Source: Sphingobacterium sp. CZ-2
GTDB taxonomy: Bacteria > Bacteroidota > Bacteroidia > Sphingobacteriales > Sphingobacteriaceae
Direction: 5' to 3'
Length of the DNA stretch: 64,000 nucleotides
Assembly (NCBI RefSeq): GCF_004526235.1
Contig: NZ_CP038159.1
Span: forward strand, 3,348,001-3,412,000
Shown here in pieces: positions 25,556 through 35,049 of the stretch. Position 1 is the first letter of the stretch, and each line of letters starts with the position of its first letter. A program made the translations under genes and the position numbers. The notes under the pieces are model-generated. The model did no database searches, was not told where the DNA came from, and saw nothing but the letters and a program-made list of their open reading frames with translations.

Positions 25556-26824
25556 AACAAAGCTTCCATCCAAATTAATTGCTTTCGCGAAAGCGGTAGA
25601 ATACAGATCGGCCATTACAGCAAAATGATCTCTAGTTATTTTACTATCCAGATCAAACTCGCCTTCAAACTTCCGCCTACTTTTCCAATCTTTCTCCACT
25701 TGTCTTTCTACCTCATCTCCTTTAAAGGATACAAACTTGATCAAGCTGAATAAATCCCGCCAGGTCATATCCTCTTCCTTATAATTATCCAAGAACCATA
25801 GCTGGCTCCGGGTATAGATATCATTCAATACATCCTTTACATCTCCAAACTTCACAAAATCATCCCCTTTGAACATATACTTATCCCCTTCCACCTTTCC
25901 GAGAAAAAATCCCGATAAATAACTTTTCTGTATAGATCCATAATGCACATCCGTAGTCTTAACATCCTGGTAAGGATTCAATCTTGCCGAAAAACCTAAC
26001 AACTCCGCCTGCAATTTCCGAATATCAATGGATTTTGTATCGGTCTTAAAGAAAGCTACGTATCCAGCTGTAGCCCCCAAAGCCTGCCCATAAGCTGCTC
26101 TAAACGCAATATTTTCTGGATCCGGATCCAATTCCCGCAAGAAACCAATATCAAAAAGATTCTCCTTTTCAAAGGTCAATAGATCTTTCAGCAATAAGAC
26201 ATACACCTCATCCTTCAGCTCTCCCACCGCCAATGTGGTCCTACTTGCTGCCAAACTCACTTCCTTCGCCCTCTGCAAACTGCTGGACATCCCTTCCTTC
26301 TTTGTTCCTTCAGCCTTTTTGAATAGCAATCCATCCTTGCTGGCATCAACCACAGAAAGCACCTGTATGCTCTGCCGATTGGCAAGTTGGATCTGCCATT
26401 CCCTTCTCTTCTTCTCCACATTCAAGATCTGCTGATCCCTAACAATAGTCAGATTGGGCAATTCCCTCAACATTTTCTCGATCGCATTTCGCGCCAATTG
26501 AGGATTGAAATCGGCTTTCACGGCCATCGCCAAAGAATCACTCTTGGTTTTGCTCATGCCCATCTCCATCAACAGATTCATCCAGATGCCCGCATCCAGA
26601 TTTTCATTTTTAACCATCTTCAAAGTTTGGGAAGTGATCTCCGGGGCAATCTGCTCTTGATCCAATACCCATATCGTGGGAACACTCGATCTCGCCGCCT
26701 GCACAGCAGCAGTCAGTGCCGTAATATCCGAACCATAGACCAACATCTTCGGTTTTTCCCTTTTTTGGGCCATTAATGCAACAGGAAATATAATCAGGGT
26801 AAGTAGTAATAATCTCAAATTCAT
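25550..26824 (-). CDS. Exported FAD-oxidoreductase-like protein with degenerate Rossmann motif
   Basis: This 424-residue protein has a clear signal peptide (MNLRLLLLTLIIFPVALMAQ), so it acts in the periplasm or outside. The mature start KMLVYGSDITALTAAVQAARS aligns with the FAD-dependent oxidoreductase fold, but the usual GxGxxG glycines are mostly replaced (GSDITA). VLSVVDASKDG and RAAYGQALGATAGYVAFFKTD are also family-like. It may have lost FAD binding or bind it unusually. The function is unknown. Its stop codon is supplied by an adjacent heptanucleotide repeat, and the last residues GSFVK may therefore be young. Confidence 0.65.
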   Translation of the reverse strand: MNLRLLLLTLIIFPVALMAQKREKPKMLVYGSDITALTAAVQAARSSVPTIWVLDQEQIAPEITSQTLKMVKNENLDAGIWMNLLMEMGMSKTKSDSLAMAVKADFNPQLARNAIEKMLRELPNLTIVRDQQILNVEKKRREWQIQLANRQSIQVLSVVDASKDGLLFKKAEGTKKEGMSSSLQRAKEVSLAASRTTLAVGELKDEVYVLLLKDLLTFEKENLFDIGFLRELDPDPENIAFRAAYGQALGATAGYVAFFKTDTKSIDIRKLQAELLGFSARLNPYQDVKTTDVHYGSIQKSYLSGFFLGKVEGDKYMFKGDDFVKFGDVKDVLNDIYTRSQLWFLDNYKEEDMTWRDLFSLIKFVSFKGDEVERQVEKDWKSRRKFEGEFDLDSKITRDHFAVMADLYSTAFAKAINLDGSFVK

Positions 26825-26906
26825 AATTGTTTAAATATACATCGAAAATACGTAAAATAGCGTTAAGTATTCGTTAATGGGATAACCAATATATCGTTGA
26901 AATACC

Positions 26907-26914
26907 TAACTTTG
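26907..26914 (+). promoter_or_regulatory. glnS -7 element, leaderless start likely
   Basis: TAACTTTG fits TAnnTTTG and ends only four bases before the glnS ATG (26919), so the predicted transcript starts at or beside the start codon. A -33 TTTG is not seen at the usual spacing, which lowers confidence. Confidence 0.45.
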
Positions 26915-26918
26915 CTAC

Positions 26919-28592
26919 ATGTTAGAAGAAGAAAAATCCTTGAATTTTATTGAAGAGATTATTGAAGAAGATCTTCGTAATGGGAAGAATGACGGTCGTG
27001 TTTTGACCCGTTTCCCGCCGGAACCAAACGGCTATCTTCATATTGGACATGCTAAGTCGATCTGTCTGAACTTTGCTTTGGCACAGAAGTACAATGGTAA
27101 AACAAATCTTCGTTTTGATGACACCAATCCGGTTACGGAAGATGTGGAATACGTAGAGAGCATCAAAAAAGATATTCAATGGCTTGGCTTCCAATGGGCT
27201 GAGGAATTATATACTTCTGATTATTTTGATACCTTGTACCAATATGCCGTTGAGCTGATCAAAAATGGACTGGCATATGTGGATGATAGTTCAGCAGAGG
27301 AAATTGCAGCTGCAAAGGGAACTCCTACCGAACCAGGAACCCCTACGCCATACCGTAGTAGAAGTGTGGAAGAAAACCTAACGCTTTTTGAAGAAATGCG
27401 TGAAGGAAAATATAAAGATGGAGAGAAGGTATTACGTGCGAAGATAGATTTGGCAAGTCCGAACATGCACATGCGTGATCCGATCATTTACCGCATCAAA
27501 CATGCCCACCACCACCGTACTGGTGATAAATGGTGTGTATATCCGATGTATGATTTTGCACATGGTCAATCGGACTCCATCGAAAAGATTACCCATTCCG
27601 TTTGTACATTGGAATTTATCCCTCACCGTCCGTTATACGATTGGTTGATCGATAGATTGGAAATATTCCCTTCCAAACAATATGAATTTGCGCGTTTGAA
27701 CCTGACATATACCGTGATGAGCAAGCGTAAATTGTTGCAATTGGTGAATGAGAAATTCGTGGAAAGTTGGGATGACCCACGCATGCCTACGATCTCTGGT
27801 CTTCGCAGACGTGGTTATACCCCAGAAAGTATCCGTAATTTCTGCGAACGCATCGGTATTCAAAAGCGGGAAAACATGATCGATGTGAGTTTATTGGAAT
27901 TCTGCATCCGCGAGGATTTGAATAAAACGGCCTGGAGAAGGATGGCTGTCCTTGATCCGATCAAATTGATCATCAGTAATTATCCGGAAGGTCAAGTTGA
28001 GGAACTGCATGGCGAGAACAACCCGGAAGTAGAAGGTGGCGAAGGCAGCAGAACGATCCCTTTTTCCAAAGAACTTTGGATCGAAAGAGAGGACTTTATG
28101 GAGGATGCACCTAAGAAATTCTTCCGTTTAGGACCTGGATTATCTGTTCGTTTAAAGCATGGATATATTGTAACCTGTTCCGGATTTAATAAAGATGAAA
28201 ACGGGAATATCACAGAGGTAATCTGTGAATATCATCCGAATTCAAAATCAGGTGAAGACACTTCAGGCATGAAAGTGAAAGGAACTATACATTGGGTATC
28301 GGTCGCTCATGCGAAAGAAGCCGAGGTAAGACTTTACGATCGCTTGTTCCAGGACATCAATCCTGCCGCTGCTGAGGATTTCAAGGCATCCATTAATCCG
28401 GATAGTTTGCAAATTATTGAAAAAGCATACATCGAACCTGATTTAGCTAATGCAGAACCGGGTAAAGGATATCAGTTCATCAGATTGGGCTATTTTACCT
28501 TGGACAATAAGATCAGTACGCCAGAAAAACCAGTATTCAATAGAACCGTTGGGTTAAAAGACTCATGGGCTAAAGAGGTGAAAAAAGGCTAA
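26919..28592 (+). CDS. glnS: Glutamine--tRNA ligase
   Basis: This 557-residue class I synthetase charges tRNA-Gln with glutamine using ATP. The HIGH motif is HIGHAKS (residues 41-47), the KMSKS-like motif is VMSKRKL (near residue 268), and the Gln/Glu family motif [13 protein letters not shown] leads the sequence. The two C-terminal anticodon-binding barrels fill residues about 340-557, and the length is normal. Presence of a direct GlnRS means this organism need not rely on transamidation for Gln-tRNA. It is monocistronic, with a bidirectional terminator after it. Confidence 0.97.
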   Translation: MLEEEKSLNFIEEIIEEDLRNGKNDGRVLTRFPPEPNGYLHIGHAKSICLNFALAQKYNGKTNLRFDDTNPVTEDVEYVESIKKDIQWLGFQWAEELYTSDYFDTLYQYAVELIKNGLAYVDDSSAEEIAAAKGTPTEPGTPTPYRSRSVEENLTLFEEMREGKYKDGEKVLRAKIDLASPNMHMRDPIIYRIKHAHHHRTGDKWCVYPMYDFAHGQSDSIEKITHSVCTLEFIPHRPLYDWLIDRLEIFPSKQYEFARLNLTYTVMSKRKLLQLVNEKFVESWDDPRMPTISGLRRRGYTPESIRNFCERIGIQKRENMIDVSLLEFCIREDLNKTAWRRMAVLDPIKLIISNYPEGQVEELHGENNPEVEGGEGSRTIPFSKELWIEREDFMEDAPKKFFRLGPGLSVRLKHGYIVTCSGFNKDENGNITEVICEYHPNSKSGEDTSGMKVKGTIHWVSVAHAKEAEVRLYDRLFQDINPAAAEDFKASINPDSLQIIEKAYIEPDLANAEPGKGYQFIRLGYFTLDNKISTPEKPVFNRTVGLKDSWAKEVKKG

Positions 28593-28630
28593 TAGATCTG
28601 CGTTCAAGAACGGTATTTATATTTTATCTT

Positions 28631-28670
28631 AAAAAAAAATCCTCTTCATGTAGTTGAAGAGGATTTTTTT
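28631..28670. terminator. Bidirectional terminator between glnS and DUF2723 gene
   Basis: AATCCTCTTCA and TGAAGAGGATT form an 11-base stem around a short loop (TGTAGT region), with nine A before and seven T after. It therefore serves both the plus-strand glnS and the convergent minus-strand gene. Confidence 0.88.
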
Positions 28671-28698
28671 ATGGACAAATAGGGATGGGTTTAGAACA

Positions 28699-31600
28699 TT
28701 ACATCCAGACTGAATTATATTTATCTCCCATTCGTTTAACCTCTGCCAATAAGGATTCATCTTTGGCTGAGCCTAAAATTCCTTCGTAATTCTTTAAAGC
28801 TGCAAGCCCCAATTGAATCATATAGCCATCGGCACCTCCTAACGATCGCTTACTGATCAGCAATTGTTCATTCAACAATTCATCGATAGTCTGCAGGTTT
28901 CTTTTAGCCAGGCTATTCGCTTTCTCCAGCTCTTTAGTTTTGTACAAGGTATCCACCACCGTACCATTCAGGTAGGATAAGCGCATCGACCGGTTTACTT
29001 TTGGTTGGAAATCATAGGCCTTTAAGGCTAGATTTCTCGCATGCTCAAAGTTCTCTTGTTGCATGAGCTGGGCTATCCCTTGTTGGTACACATTGGAAAA
29101 CACCCAATTCTCGTAAAACTTGTTCGAATCCGTATCGAAGTGGTCCAACGTGGAGATATCACTCCATTTGAATTTCTCCATCACATTGCTATACAGTTTT
29201 TCTGTATTGACCAAGGAGGTGTCATCTGCCGGCTGACCAACCTCTACAGGCATCAATTTCAACAACATCCCTTCGTTCGCCAAATACTTATCCATCCCCA
29301 TAAAGATGGAATTGGGGCTCATGGTCGTGAAATAGATCGGACGCTCCCAGTTGTTCTCATTTAGGATAGACATGATGGCCAGTTCCGCCCTCGAAACGTA
29401 ATTCTGTTTATAATCCCATTCCATGTATTCTGGAATGTAGCCTTCCCAAGATTTCGGAACGACCGAATTGGCCAGTACCGCTTCCTTATTGATCTTCAAT
29501 CTCAATTTTTGGCTGGGTAGGACATTTTCAAAGGTACCGTCCTGTAATTGGACTTTGTTAGCCTGGTCATCAGAAAGCATAATGGCCAACATCTGGTCCA
29601 GATCCACGTGACCTTCGATTCCCATATCCAACACCCTTATGTAATCGCGGACTCCTTTCTTAACCTTATCAAAACCAAATCCTACAGGGATAGCCTTGGA
29701 TTGGTTGATGTCCTGCATCGCCTGTTTTACATACCAATCCGATTGCAGGTACCCATGATTCAAGACCCTAACATCTGTTCTTACACCTTCCACCTCCTGT
29801 AAATACCATAAAGGGAAGGTGTCGTTATCGGAATAAGTAAACAATATGGCGTTCGGCTCGCAGGATTGCAGGGCATTATAAGCCATCTCTTTGGTCATCA
29901 TACGTGCAGAACGGTCATGGTCATCCCAGTTTTGGGTAACCAATAAGATTGGTCCCAAGAACATACATAGCCCTGCTGTAGCAACGGTCAATTGCCTTGC
30001 TGGCAGTTTTACGCGTTGCTGTATAAATTCAAGGATGGCCAAGAAACCTAGGCCGATCCAAATCGAGAACACATAGAATGATCCGGCATAAGCATAATCC
30101 CTTTCCCGAGGTTGTAATGGCGATTGATTTAAATATAGAACTATCGCTAACCCTGTGAAAAAGAAGAGAAGACCTACAATAGCCGCATCCCTTTTACTTT
30201 TTTTCAATTGCCATAACAAACCTACCACCCCTAATATTAATGGAAGAAAGAAATAGGTGTTCCTGCTGGGATCCTGTTTAAAATACTCACTTAAATGAGC
30301 CTGTCCGGGAATTCGGAGATCATCGAGAAAGGAAATGCCTGAAATCCAATTTCCTGCATAGTATTCCCCCTGGCTTGGCTGATCATTTTGTCTTCCCACA
30401 AAATTCCACATGAAATAGCGGGAATACATATGACCAATCTGATACTGGAAGAAAAACTTCATATTATCAGCAAAGGTCGGACTTTCCCCTTCCCTTAACC
30501 CCAGATATGATCGATAGAATGCTTCATGATCTTTATGATATATTCTCGGGAACAGTACTTCCTTATCATATTCATAGGAATTTCTACCTCCAATTTTTGT
30601 ATAAGTCTTAGCATCCTTTCTGTAGTTGCTCCCCTCTTCTTTGACACCAATTATTCGAGAATCAAAATTAGGACCTTTGAATAAAGGCTCCGATTGGTAC
30701 TGCTCCCTGCTCAAATAGCCCAAAAAGGAGAATACATTATCAGGCGCATTATTGTTCAAGCTGATGTTGGTATGCGAACGTACCATCAATAAGCCGTAGG
30801 AGCCAAAGCCCATGTAGATAAAACCCAAGGAAAGCAAAGCCAAATTCAGGATGGGCTTAGATTTTTTAATCGAATAATATATTCCAAATACCAATCCGCC
30901 CGTTAATAGGGCGACAAAGAAGTAAATTCCGCTGCCAAATGGCATACCCAAGCCATTCACAAAAAACAGATCAAACTGGGCTGCAATCTTTACAGAATAT
31001 TGGATCACACCCCAAAGGATCAAAGCCAGCACCAATACTCCCCAACCTAATGATTTTAGGATTCCCGACCATTTGACCTGTGGGGTCTTCCTGAAATAAA
31101 TCAGCAACGCAATGGCAGGTATAGTCAATAAATTCAGCAAGTGTACCCCTATACTTAATCCCATCACATAGGCCAGAACCAACAACCATTTATTGGCATC
31201 TGGTTCATCCGCTCTTCTTTCCCATTTCAAAGCCAACCAGAATACGACGGCCGTACAAAGGGATGACATGGCATACACCTCGGATTCCACGGCAGAGTAC
31301 CAAAAACTATCTGTAAAGCTATAGGCTAAAGCACCAATCAATCCTGCAGAAAAGATCTTTAGCTGATGGTCTTGGCTTACTTCTTCATAGCCACGAACCA
31401 ATACTTTACGTGCAATGGCAGTGATCGTCCAGAATAGGAAAACAATAGTCAATCCGCTACAGACTGCAGAACCCACATTCATCCAGAATGCAATTTTTTC
31501 CGTATCCCCAAAAGCCAAATTGGAAAACAGGTTTTGAAGCATTAAGAATAAGGGAGCGCCGGGTTGATGTACAATTTCTAATTTATAGGCCGAGGCGATA

Positions 31601-31713
31601 AACTCGCCTGTATCCCACCAGCTGGAAGAATGTTCCGTTGTGAGGATGTATACCGTCGTTGCAATGATTCCACAGAGCCATCCTAGCAGGTTGTTGATCT
31701 TCGAGTAATTCAT
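28699..31713 (-). CDS. DUF2723 membrane protein (putative protein O-glycosyltransferase)
   Basis: This 1004-residue protein matches the DUF2723 family of Bacteroidota. The N-terminal DUF2723 region carries TEHSSSWWDTGEFIASAYKLEIVHQPGAPLF, with the acidic DTGEF motif near residue 35 and the HQPGAP motif characteristic of GT-C-type transferases. About ten to twelve membrane segments follow up to residue about 570. A large soluble C-terminal half ends in TPR-like helices (ARNLALKAYDFQPKVNRSMRLSYLNG). Relatives are annotated as possible protein O-mannosyl/glycosyl transferases using lipid-linked sugar; general protein O-glycosylation is known in Bacteroidota, but a role here is inferred. It stands alone. 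Confidence 0.85.
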   Translation of the reverse strand: MNYSKINNLLGWLCGIIATTVYILTTEHSSSWWDTGEFIASAYKLEIVHQPGAPLFLMLQNLFSNLAFGDTEKIAFWMNVGSAVCSGLTIVFLFWTITAIARKVLVRGYEEVSQDHQLKIFSAGLIGALAYSFTDSFWYSAVESEVYAMSSLCTAVVFWLALKWERRADEPDANKWLLVLAYVMGLSIGVHLLNLLTIPAIALLIYFRKTPQVKWSGILKSLGWGVLVLALILWGVIQYSVKIAAQFDLFFVNGLGMPFGSGIYFFVALLTGGLVFGIYYSIKKSKPILNLALLSLGFIYMGFGSYGLLMVRSHTNISLNNNAPDNVFSFLGYLSREQYQSEPLFKGPNFDSRIIGVKEEGSNYRKDAKTYTKIGGRNSYEYDKEVLFPRIYHKDHEAFYRSYLGLREGESPTFADNMKFFFQYQIGHMYSRYFMWNFVGRQNDQPSQGEYYAGNWISGISFLDDLRIPGQAHLSEYFKQDPSRNTYFFLPLILGVVGLLWQLKKSKRDAAIVGLLFFFTGLAIVLYLNQSPLQPRERDYAYAGSFYVFSIWIGLGFLAILEFIQQRVKLPARQLTVATAGLCMFLGPILLVTQNWDDHDRSARMMTKEMAYNALQSCEPNAILFTYSDNDTFPLWYLQEVEGVRTDVRVLNHGYLQSDWYVKQAMQDINQSKAIPVGFGFDKVKKGVRDYIRVLDMGIEGHVDLDQMLAIMLSDDQANKVQLQDGTFENVLPSQKLRLKINKEAVLANSVVPKSWEGYIPEYMEWDYKQNYVSRAELAIMSILNENNWERPIYFTTMSPNSIFMGMDKYLANEGMLLKLMPVEVGQPADDTSLVNTEKLYSNVMEKFKWSDISTLDHFDTDSNKFYENWVFSNVYQQGIAQLMQQENFEHARNLALKAYDFQPKVNRSMRLSYLNGTVVDTLYKTKELEKANSLAKRNLQTIDELLNEQLLISKRSLGGADGYMIQLGLAALKNYEGILGSAKDESLLAEVKRMGDKYNSVWM

Positions 31714-32184
31714 AATTATGGGCGTTAGTTAATTCAATCTAATGTAATAAGAATATAAAAATGAAATCACCTATTAACATAATTTAACAGCTAACCTGAA
31801 GAAATAAACGACGAATCAATAAGTTTAGGAATAGAATAGATGCTACATGTTATCAGGAATAGATGATACATCGAACAAAGGCATAAATGTTAAAATATGT
31901 TAAATTACAAATGTAAATTATCCGTAGAAACGCATAAATCCTGGGACAATAAACTTGGTTACCGGGTTGCTATAAAAAACCATAAGGAGAACAATAAGCT
32001 GAAATACAACTATTTAAAGTTAACAATATTAACAAAAACTAATGAAAATAAGTTAAGAAACAGCATTAAACCTTTAAACACCTTAACCAGTCATAAAATT
32101 AAATAACATTTGTGGAAATAATAAACAATATTCTTAACTTTAAATTCTAATAAATCACATAGAGTGACCATTAATAAACGTAAA
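31714..32184. other. AT-rich intergenic region without recognised gene
   Basis: About 470 AT-rich bases separate two divergent genes. A 69-codon frame at 31897-32106 is Lys/Asn-rich and shows no protein-like features. On the right a probable promoter for the small exported protein is visible, TTTG at 32109-32112 and TAACTTTA at 32135-32142 with a 22-base spacer. Nothing else is recognised. Confidence 0.5.
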
Positions 32185-32553
32185 ATGAAAAAATTATTAT
32201 CAATCGCATTTGCAGCTGCTTTGACAGTGGGTGTGGCATCTGCACAAGAAACTAAACCAGCAGAGCGTGATTACTTTATTGCTAAAAATGTAACGGAATC
32301 TATTGTCAAGTCATTGACTGAAAAATTAGCTTTGACAAAACCTCAGCAGGATTCCATTGCTAAGCATGTGTTAATTTCAGCAAAACAAGAAACTGATATT
32401 CTTGAGGCACAAGGCGTTGCGATTAAAACAAAAAGAGAACAACAAGAGGCAAATCTTAAAGCTAGAACAGCTAAAGTGAAAACCTTCTTAACAAAAGAGC
32501 AGCTTGATAAATGGGCTAAAATTAGTAAAGAAGAGGAAGAAGAAGAAAATTAA
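32185..32553 (+). CDS. Small exported helical protein
   Basis: Starting at the ATG at 32185, this 122-residue protein has a classic signal peptide (MKKLLSIAFAAALTVGVASAQ). An upstream GTG at 32164 would add seven polar residues before it and is less likely. The mature part is helical and charged, with Lys/Glu/Gln-rich stretches and an acidic end (KISKEEEEEEN). The segment TEKLALTKPQQDSIAKHVL, with repeated LTxxQ-type helices, resembles the periplasmic CpxP/Spy-like sensors seen in many Bacteroidota exported proteins, but this is a weak match. The function is unknown. A strong terminator follows. Confidence 0.7.
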   Translation: MKKLLSIAFAAALTVGVASAQETKPAERDYFIAKNVTESIVKSLTEKLALTKPQQDSIAKHVLISAKQETDILEAQGVAIKTKREQQEANLKARTAKVKTFLTKEQLDKWAKISKEEEEEEN

Positions 32554-32569
32554 GATTTAAATCTTTAAA

Positions 32570-32606
32570 AATAAATGCCGATTGCATCCAATCGGCATTT
32601 ATTTTT
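32570..32606. terminator. Bidirectional terminator between small exported gene and metF
   Basis: AAATAAATGCCGATTG and CAATCGGCATTTATTT form a perfect 16-base stem around CATC, with A- and T-rich flanks on both sides. It ends at the metF stop codon. Confidence 0.88.
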
Positions 32607-33561
32607 AAACCAGTTTTTCTACTATCTTTTTTGTCGGACCAGGATTACTCATGGTATAGAAATGCAGTACCGGAGCACCAAATTCGATCAGCTCCTTACA
32701 TTGCTGCACCAGCCACTCTTCACCAACCTGCCTCACTTCGGCATTGGTTTTACAAGCATCCACCGCATCACTTAAATCCTCAGGGATATCCAAATGGAAG
32801 ATCCTCGGCAGGGTGATCAATTGATTCTTCGTCGTCAGAGGTTTCAAACCGGGAATGATCGGCACATGGATATCATGCTCCCTACATTTCGTTACGAATT
32901 CTTTATATTTTTCGACATTAAAGAACATTTGGGTCACAATAAATTCAGCACCCATTTCCACTTTCTTTTTCAGCCACTTAAAATCGGTATTGAAGTTTGG
33001 TGCTTCAAAATGCTTTTCCGGATAACCGGCCACCCCTATACAGAAATCAGTTTTTTCTGAACTCCCAATATCTTCATGCAGGTATTGCCCGCGATTCATA
33101 TCAGCTACCTGCTCCAACAGGTCGATGGCATAGGCATGTCCTTCTGGTGTAGGAATAAAATCAGAGTCGCCCTTACGCGCATCTCCACGTAACACCAATA
33201 CATTATCGATCCCTAAAAAGTTAAGATCGATCAAGGCATTTTCTGTCTCTTCCTTCGTGAAACCACCACAGATCAGATGCGGAACCGCATCCACTTTATA
33301 TTTACTCATGATTGCAGCACAGATGGCCACCGTGCCGGGACGTTTTCTATACGACACCCGTTCCAATAAACCGTTGGAATGTTGCTTATAGAGATAATCT
33401 TCCCGGTGGTAAGTAACATCAATAAACGGAGGTTTGAATTCCATCAATTCGTCCATGGTCTTGAAAATACTCTGTATCCCCTGTCCTTTTGCTGGCGGAA
33501 GCAATTCAAAGGAATACAAGGTCTTGCCATTCGCATTTTTAATGTGATCTACAATCTTCAT
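32605..33561 (-). CDS. metF: 5,10-methylenetetrahydrofolate reductase
   Basis: This 318-residue flavoenzyme reduces methylene-THF to methyl-THF, the methyl donor for methionine synthesis. The TIM-barrel family features are visible: the N-terminal YSFELLPPAKGQG with the catalytic Glu, FIDVTYHRED, LVLRGDARKG, FCIGVAGYPEKH, EFIVTQMFFNVEKY and IPGLKPLTT. The length is normal. The upstream SAM-I riboswitch at 33610-33707 on the same strand should reduce expression when S-adenosylmethionine is plentiful. No other methionine gene is in the window. Confidence 0.95.
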   Translation of the reverse strand: MKIVDHIKNANGKTLYSFELLPPAKGQGIQSIFKTMDELMEFKPPFIDVTYHREDYLYKQHSNGLLERVSYRKRPGTVAICAAIMSKYKVDAVPHLICGGFTKEETENALIDLNFLGIDNVLVLRGDARKGDSDFIPTPEGHAYAIDLLEQVADMNRGQYLHEDIGSSEKTDFCIGVAGYPEKHFEAPNFNTDFKWLKKKVEMGAEFIVTQMFFNVEKYKEFVTKCREHDIHVPIIPGLKPLTTKNQLITLPRIFHLDIPEDLSDAVDACKTNAEVRQVGEEWLVQQCKELIEFGAPVLHFYTMSNPGPTKKIVEKLV

Positions 33562-33609
33562 ATACTAAAATTAATGCTTAGAGAAAACACAGCGAGTACT
33601 GGTTCATCA

Positions 33610-33707
33610 GCTTATCTTTCCTGGTTAAAGGTAGAATGTAGCACCTTGACAAGTGTCAGGTTGCTAAGGCTTCAGCGGGTCTAGTCCCTCTGCCTTTCTC
33701 TATAAGC
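33610..33707 (-). ncRNA. SAM-I (S-box) riboswitch upstream of metF
   Basis: On the minus strand the element runs from GCTTAT (P1, 5' side) to ATAAGC (P1, 3' side). Between them are the S-box core pieces AGGGACTAGACCCG, TGAAGCCTTAGCAACC, a P3-type hairpin TGACACTTGTCA, and AAGGTGCTACATTC, matching the conserved order of the SAM-I aptamer. It starts 49 bases before the metF ATG. Downstream CTCTAAGC can pair with the 5' P1 strand (GCTTATAGAG, two-base bulge), a possible switch near the start codon. There is no T-tract terminator, so translational control is likelier. Confidence 0.9.
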
Positions 33708-33784
33708 ACCGCTAATATCGGTTTAAAATCTGAAAAGTAAAAATTATTTTAATGTTCCTGTACCTGTTAGGGTTTCCAGAACAA

Positions 33785-34312
33785 TTATAGTTTTCTGTAC
33801 AGATCGATCAGTCCTTCTGGAAGTTTCACTACGATCACTTCTTCTTCCGGATCCATACCAACGATCAGATCATCGTTCAATGGAAACAGCACCTCTTGTC
33901 CATCCATATCCACCGTGGCAATAAACTGCTGCGGCATTTCCTGCACATCCAAGATCTCTCCCAGCTCCCCATCCTTCTCATCGATCACCACATAGCCGAT
34001 CAAATCGGAATATCGGAAATCATCCGGATCTCTTTCCGGCATTTTATCGTTAGGGAGATAGATCTTCTTACGCACCAGCGGTTGGGCCTTATCGATATGG
34101 TCCACATCCTCAAACCAAGCGTAGGCTGTACTGTTATTGTGCAACTTGACCTGATCCACGAAATAAGGAACCAACTTCTTATCAATTTCTACAAAGATGA
34201 CATCCAGATCCAGGTCGGCATAATCCTCAAACTCAAAAAACAATTGGACCTCCCCTTTCAGACCGCGGGTCTTACTGATATATCCGATGTAAAAACATTG
34301 ATCGATGTTCAT
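33785..34312 (-). CDS. rimM: 16S rRNA processing protein RimM
   Basis: This 175-residue ribosome-maturation factor binds S19 and helps assemble the 30S head. The start at 34312 gives MNIDQCFYIGYISKTRGLKGEVQLFFE, matching the family N-terminus (GxIxKxxGxxGEV). The C-terminal PRC-barrel includes YVVIDEKDGELGEILDVQEMPQQ and EVLFPLNDDLI. The frame continues upstream to 34501, but that part overlaps the S16 gene and is not rimM-like. It follows rpsP as in the usual ribosomal cluster, separated by a terminator hairpin, and has a possible promoter -7 element TATTTTTG at 34332-34339. Confidence 0.93.
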   Translation of the reverse strand: MNIDQCFYIGYISKTRGLKGEVQLFFEFEDYADLDLDVIFVEIDKKLVPYFVDQVKLHNNSTAYAWFEDVDHIDKAQPLVRKKIYLPNDKMPERDPDDFRYSDLIGYVVIDEKDGELGEILDVQEMPQQFIATVDMDGQEVLFPLNDDLIVGMDPEEEVIVVKLPEGLIDLYRKL

Positions 34313-34340
34313 TTTTTTTTCAATTAAGCCACAAAAATAC

Positions 34341-34370
34341 AAAAAAAGCCGATCTAAAGTAGATCGGCTT
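34341..34370 (-). terminator. Terminator/attenuator between rpsP and rimM
   Basis: On the minus strand AGCCGATCTA and TAGATCGGCT form a perfect 10-base stem around CTT and are followed by seven T. It lies inside the rpsP-rimM intergenic space, so it probably reduces read-through into rimM and sets a higher S16:RimM ratio. Confidence 0.8.
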
Positions 34371-34394
34371 TCATTTGAATAATGCTTTAAGGAA

Positions 34395-34922
34395 CTATCC
34401 TTCAGTTTCTTCAGTGTTTTCAGTAGCTTCTTCCGCAACCTCTTCTGTTGTTTCTTCAGCAACAGGAGTGTTTTTAGCAGCGATAGCAGCAGCTCTGTCA
34501 TCTTTTTTCTTCGCTTCAGCAGCTAAAGCAGCTTTTTTAGCTTCTTCTTTAGTTTTTGCTAAACCTGATTTTTTTCCTTCGATTTGAGCACCTTTACCTT
34601 CTAACCAGTTGTTGAAAAGTTCTTCTGCTTTAGTTTCGTCGAACGCACCTTTTTTCACACCACCTTGTAAGTGCTTTTTGTACAAAACACCTTTGTAAGA
34701 AAGGATAGCGCGAGCGGTGTCAGTAGGTTGTGCACCTTTATTCATCCAATCCAATGCTTTTTCGAAATCTAATACGATAGTTGCTGGGTTAGTGTTCGGG
34801 TTATAAGAACCGATACGCTCGATGAATTTACCATCACGTGGAGCACGTGCATCTGCTACTACTACGTGGTAAAAAGGTTTTCCTTTTTTACCATGTCTTT
34901 GCAATCTGATTTTAGTTGCCAT
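34395..34922 (-). CDS. rpsP: 30S ribosomal protein S16 with long C-terminal extension
   Basis: This 175-residue protein starts with a standard S16 domain ([39 protein letters not shown], through [12 protein letters not shown] at about residue 85). Most bacterial S16 proteins end near 80-90 residues. Here about 90 more follow, rich in Lys, Ala and then Glu/Thr ([22 protein letters not shown] at the end), as is common in Bacteroidota. The extension is low complexity and probably disordered on the ribosome surface. It heads the rpsP-rimM pair. Confidence 0.95.
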   Translation of the reverse strand: MATKIRLQRHGKKGKPFYHVVVADARAPRDGKFIERIGSYNPNTNPATIVLDFEKALDWMNKGAQPTDTARAILSYKGVLYKKHLQGGVKKGAFDETKAEELFNNWLEGKGAQIEGKKSGLAKTKEEAKKAALAAEAKKKDDRAAAIAAKNTPVAEETTEEVAEEATENTEETEG

Positions 34923-35049
34923 GTTTTTTTTTATTTTATGTATTCAACATATCCCCCGTACTTCATGCAAGAAGGGACGCAAAGATAAAAACTTATTTCC
35001 AATAATAAAAGCAAACCGTTATATTCATCACATTAATCCACAACACCCT

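Noticed and set aside
31897..32106. 69-codon open frame between divergent genes
   Set aside because: Lys/Asn-rich low-complexity translation in AT-rich DNA, no domain, no signal and no partner; treated as chance.
34313..34501. Upstream extension of the rimM frame
   Set aside because: It overlaps rpsP antisense-free same-strand coding sequence in another frame and reads as Leu/Lys-rich noise; RimM proper begins at MNIDQCFYIGY.
34921..35049. N-terminal 43-codon extension of the AddA-like protein
   Set aside because: It would overlap the divergent rpsP start, and its sequence is not helicase-like; the ATG at 35050 places motif I at the usual distance.
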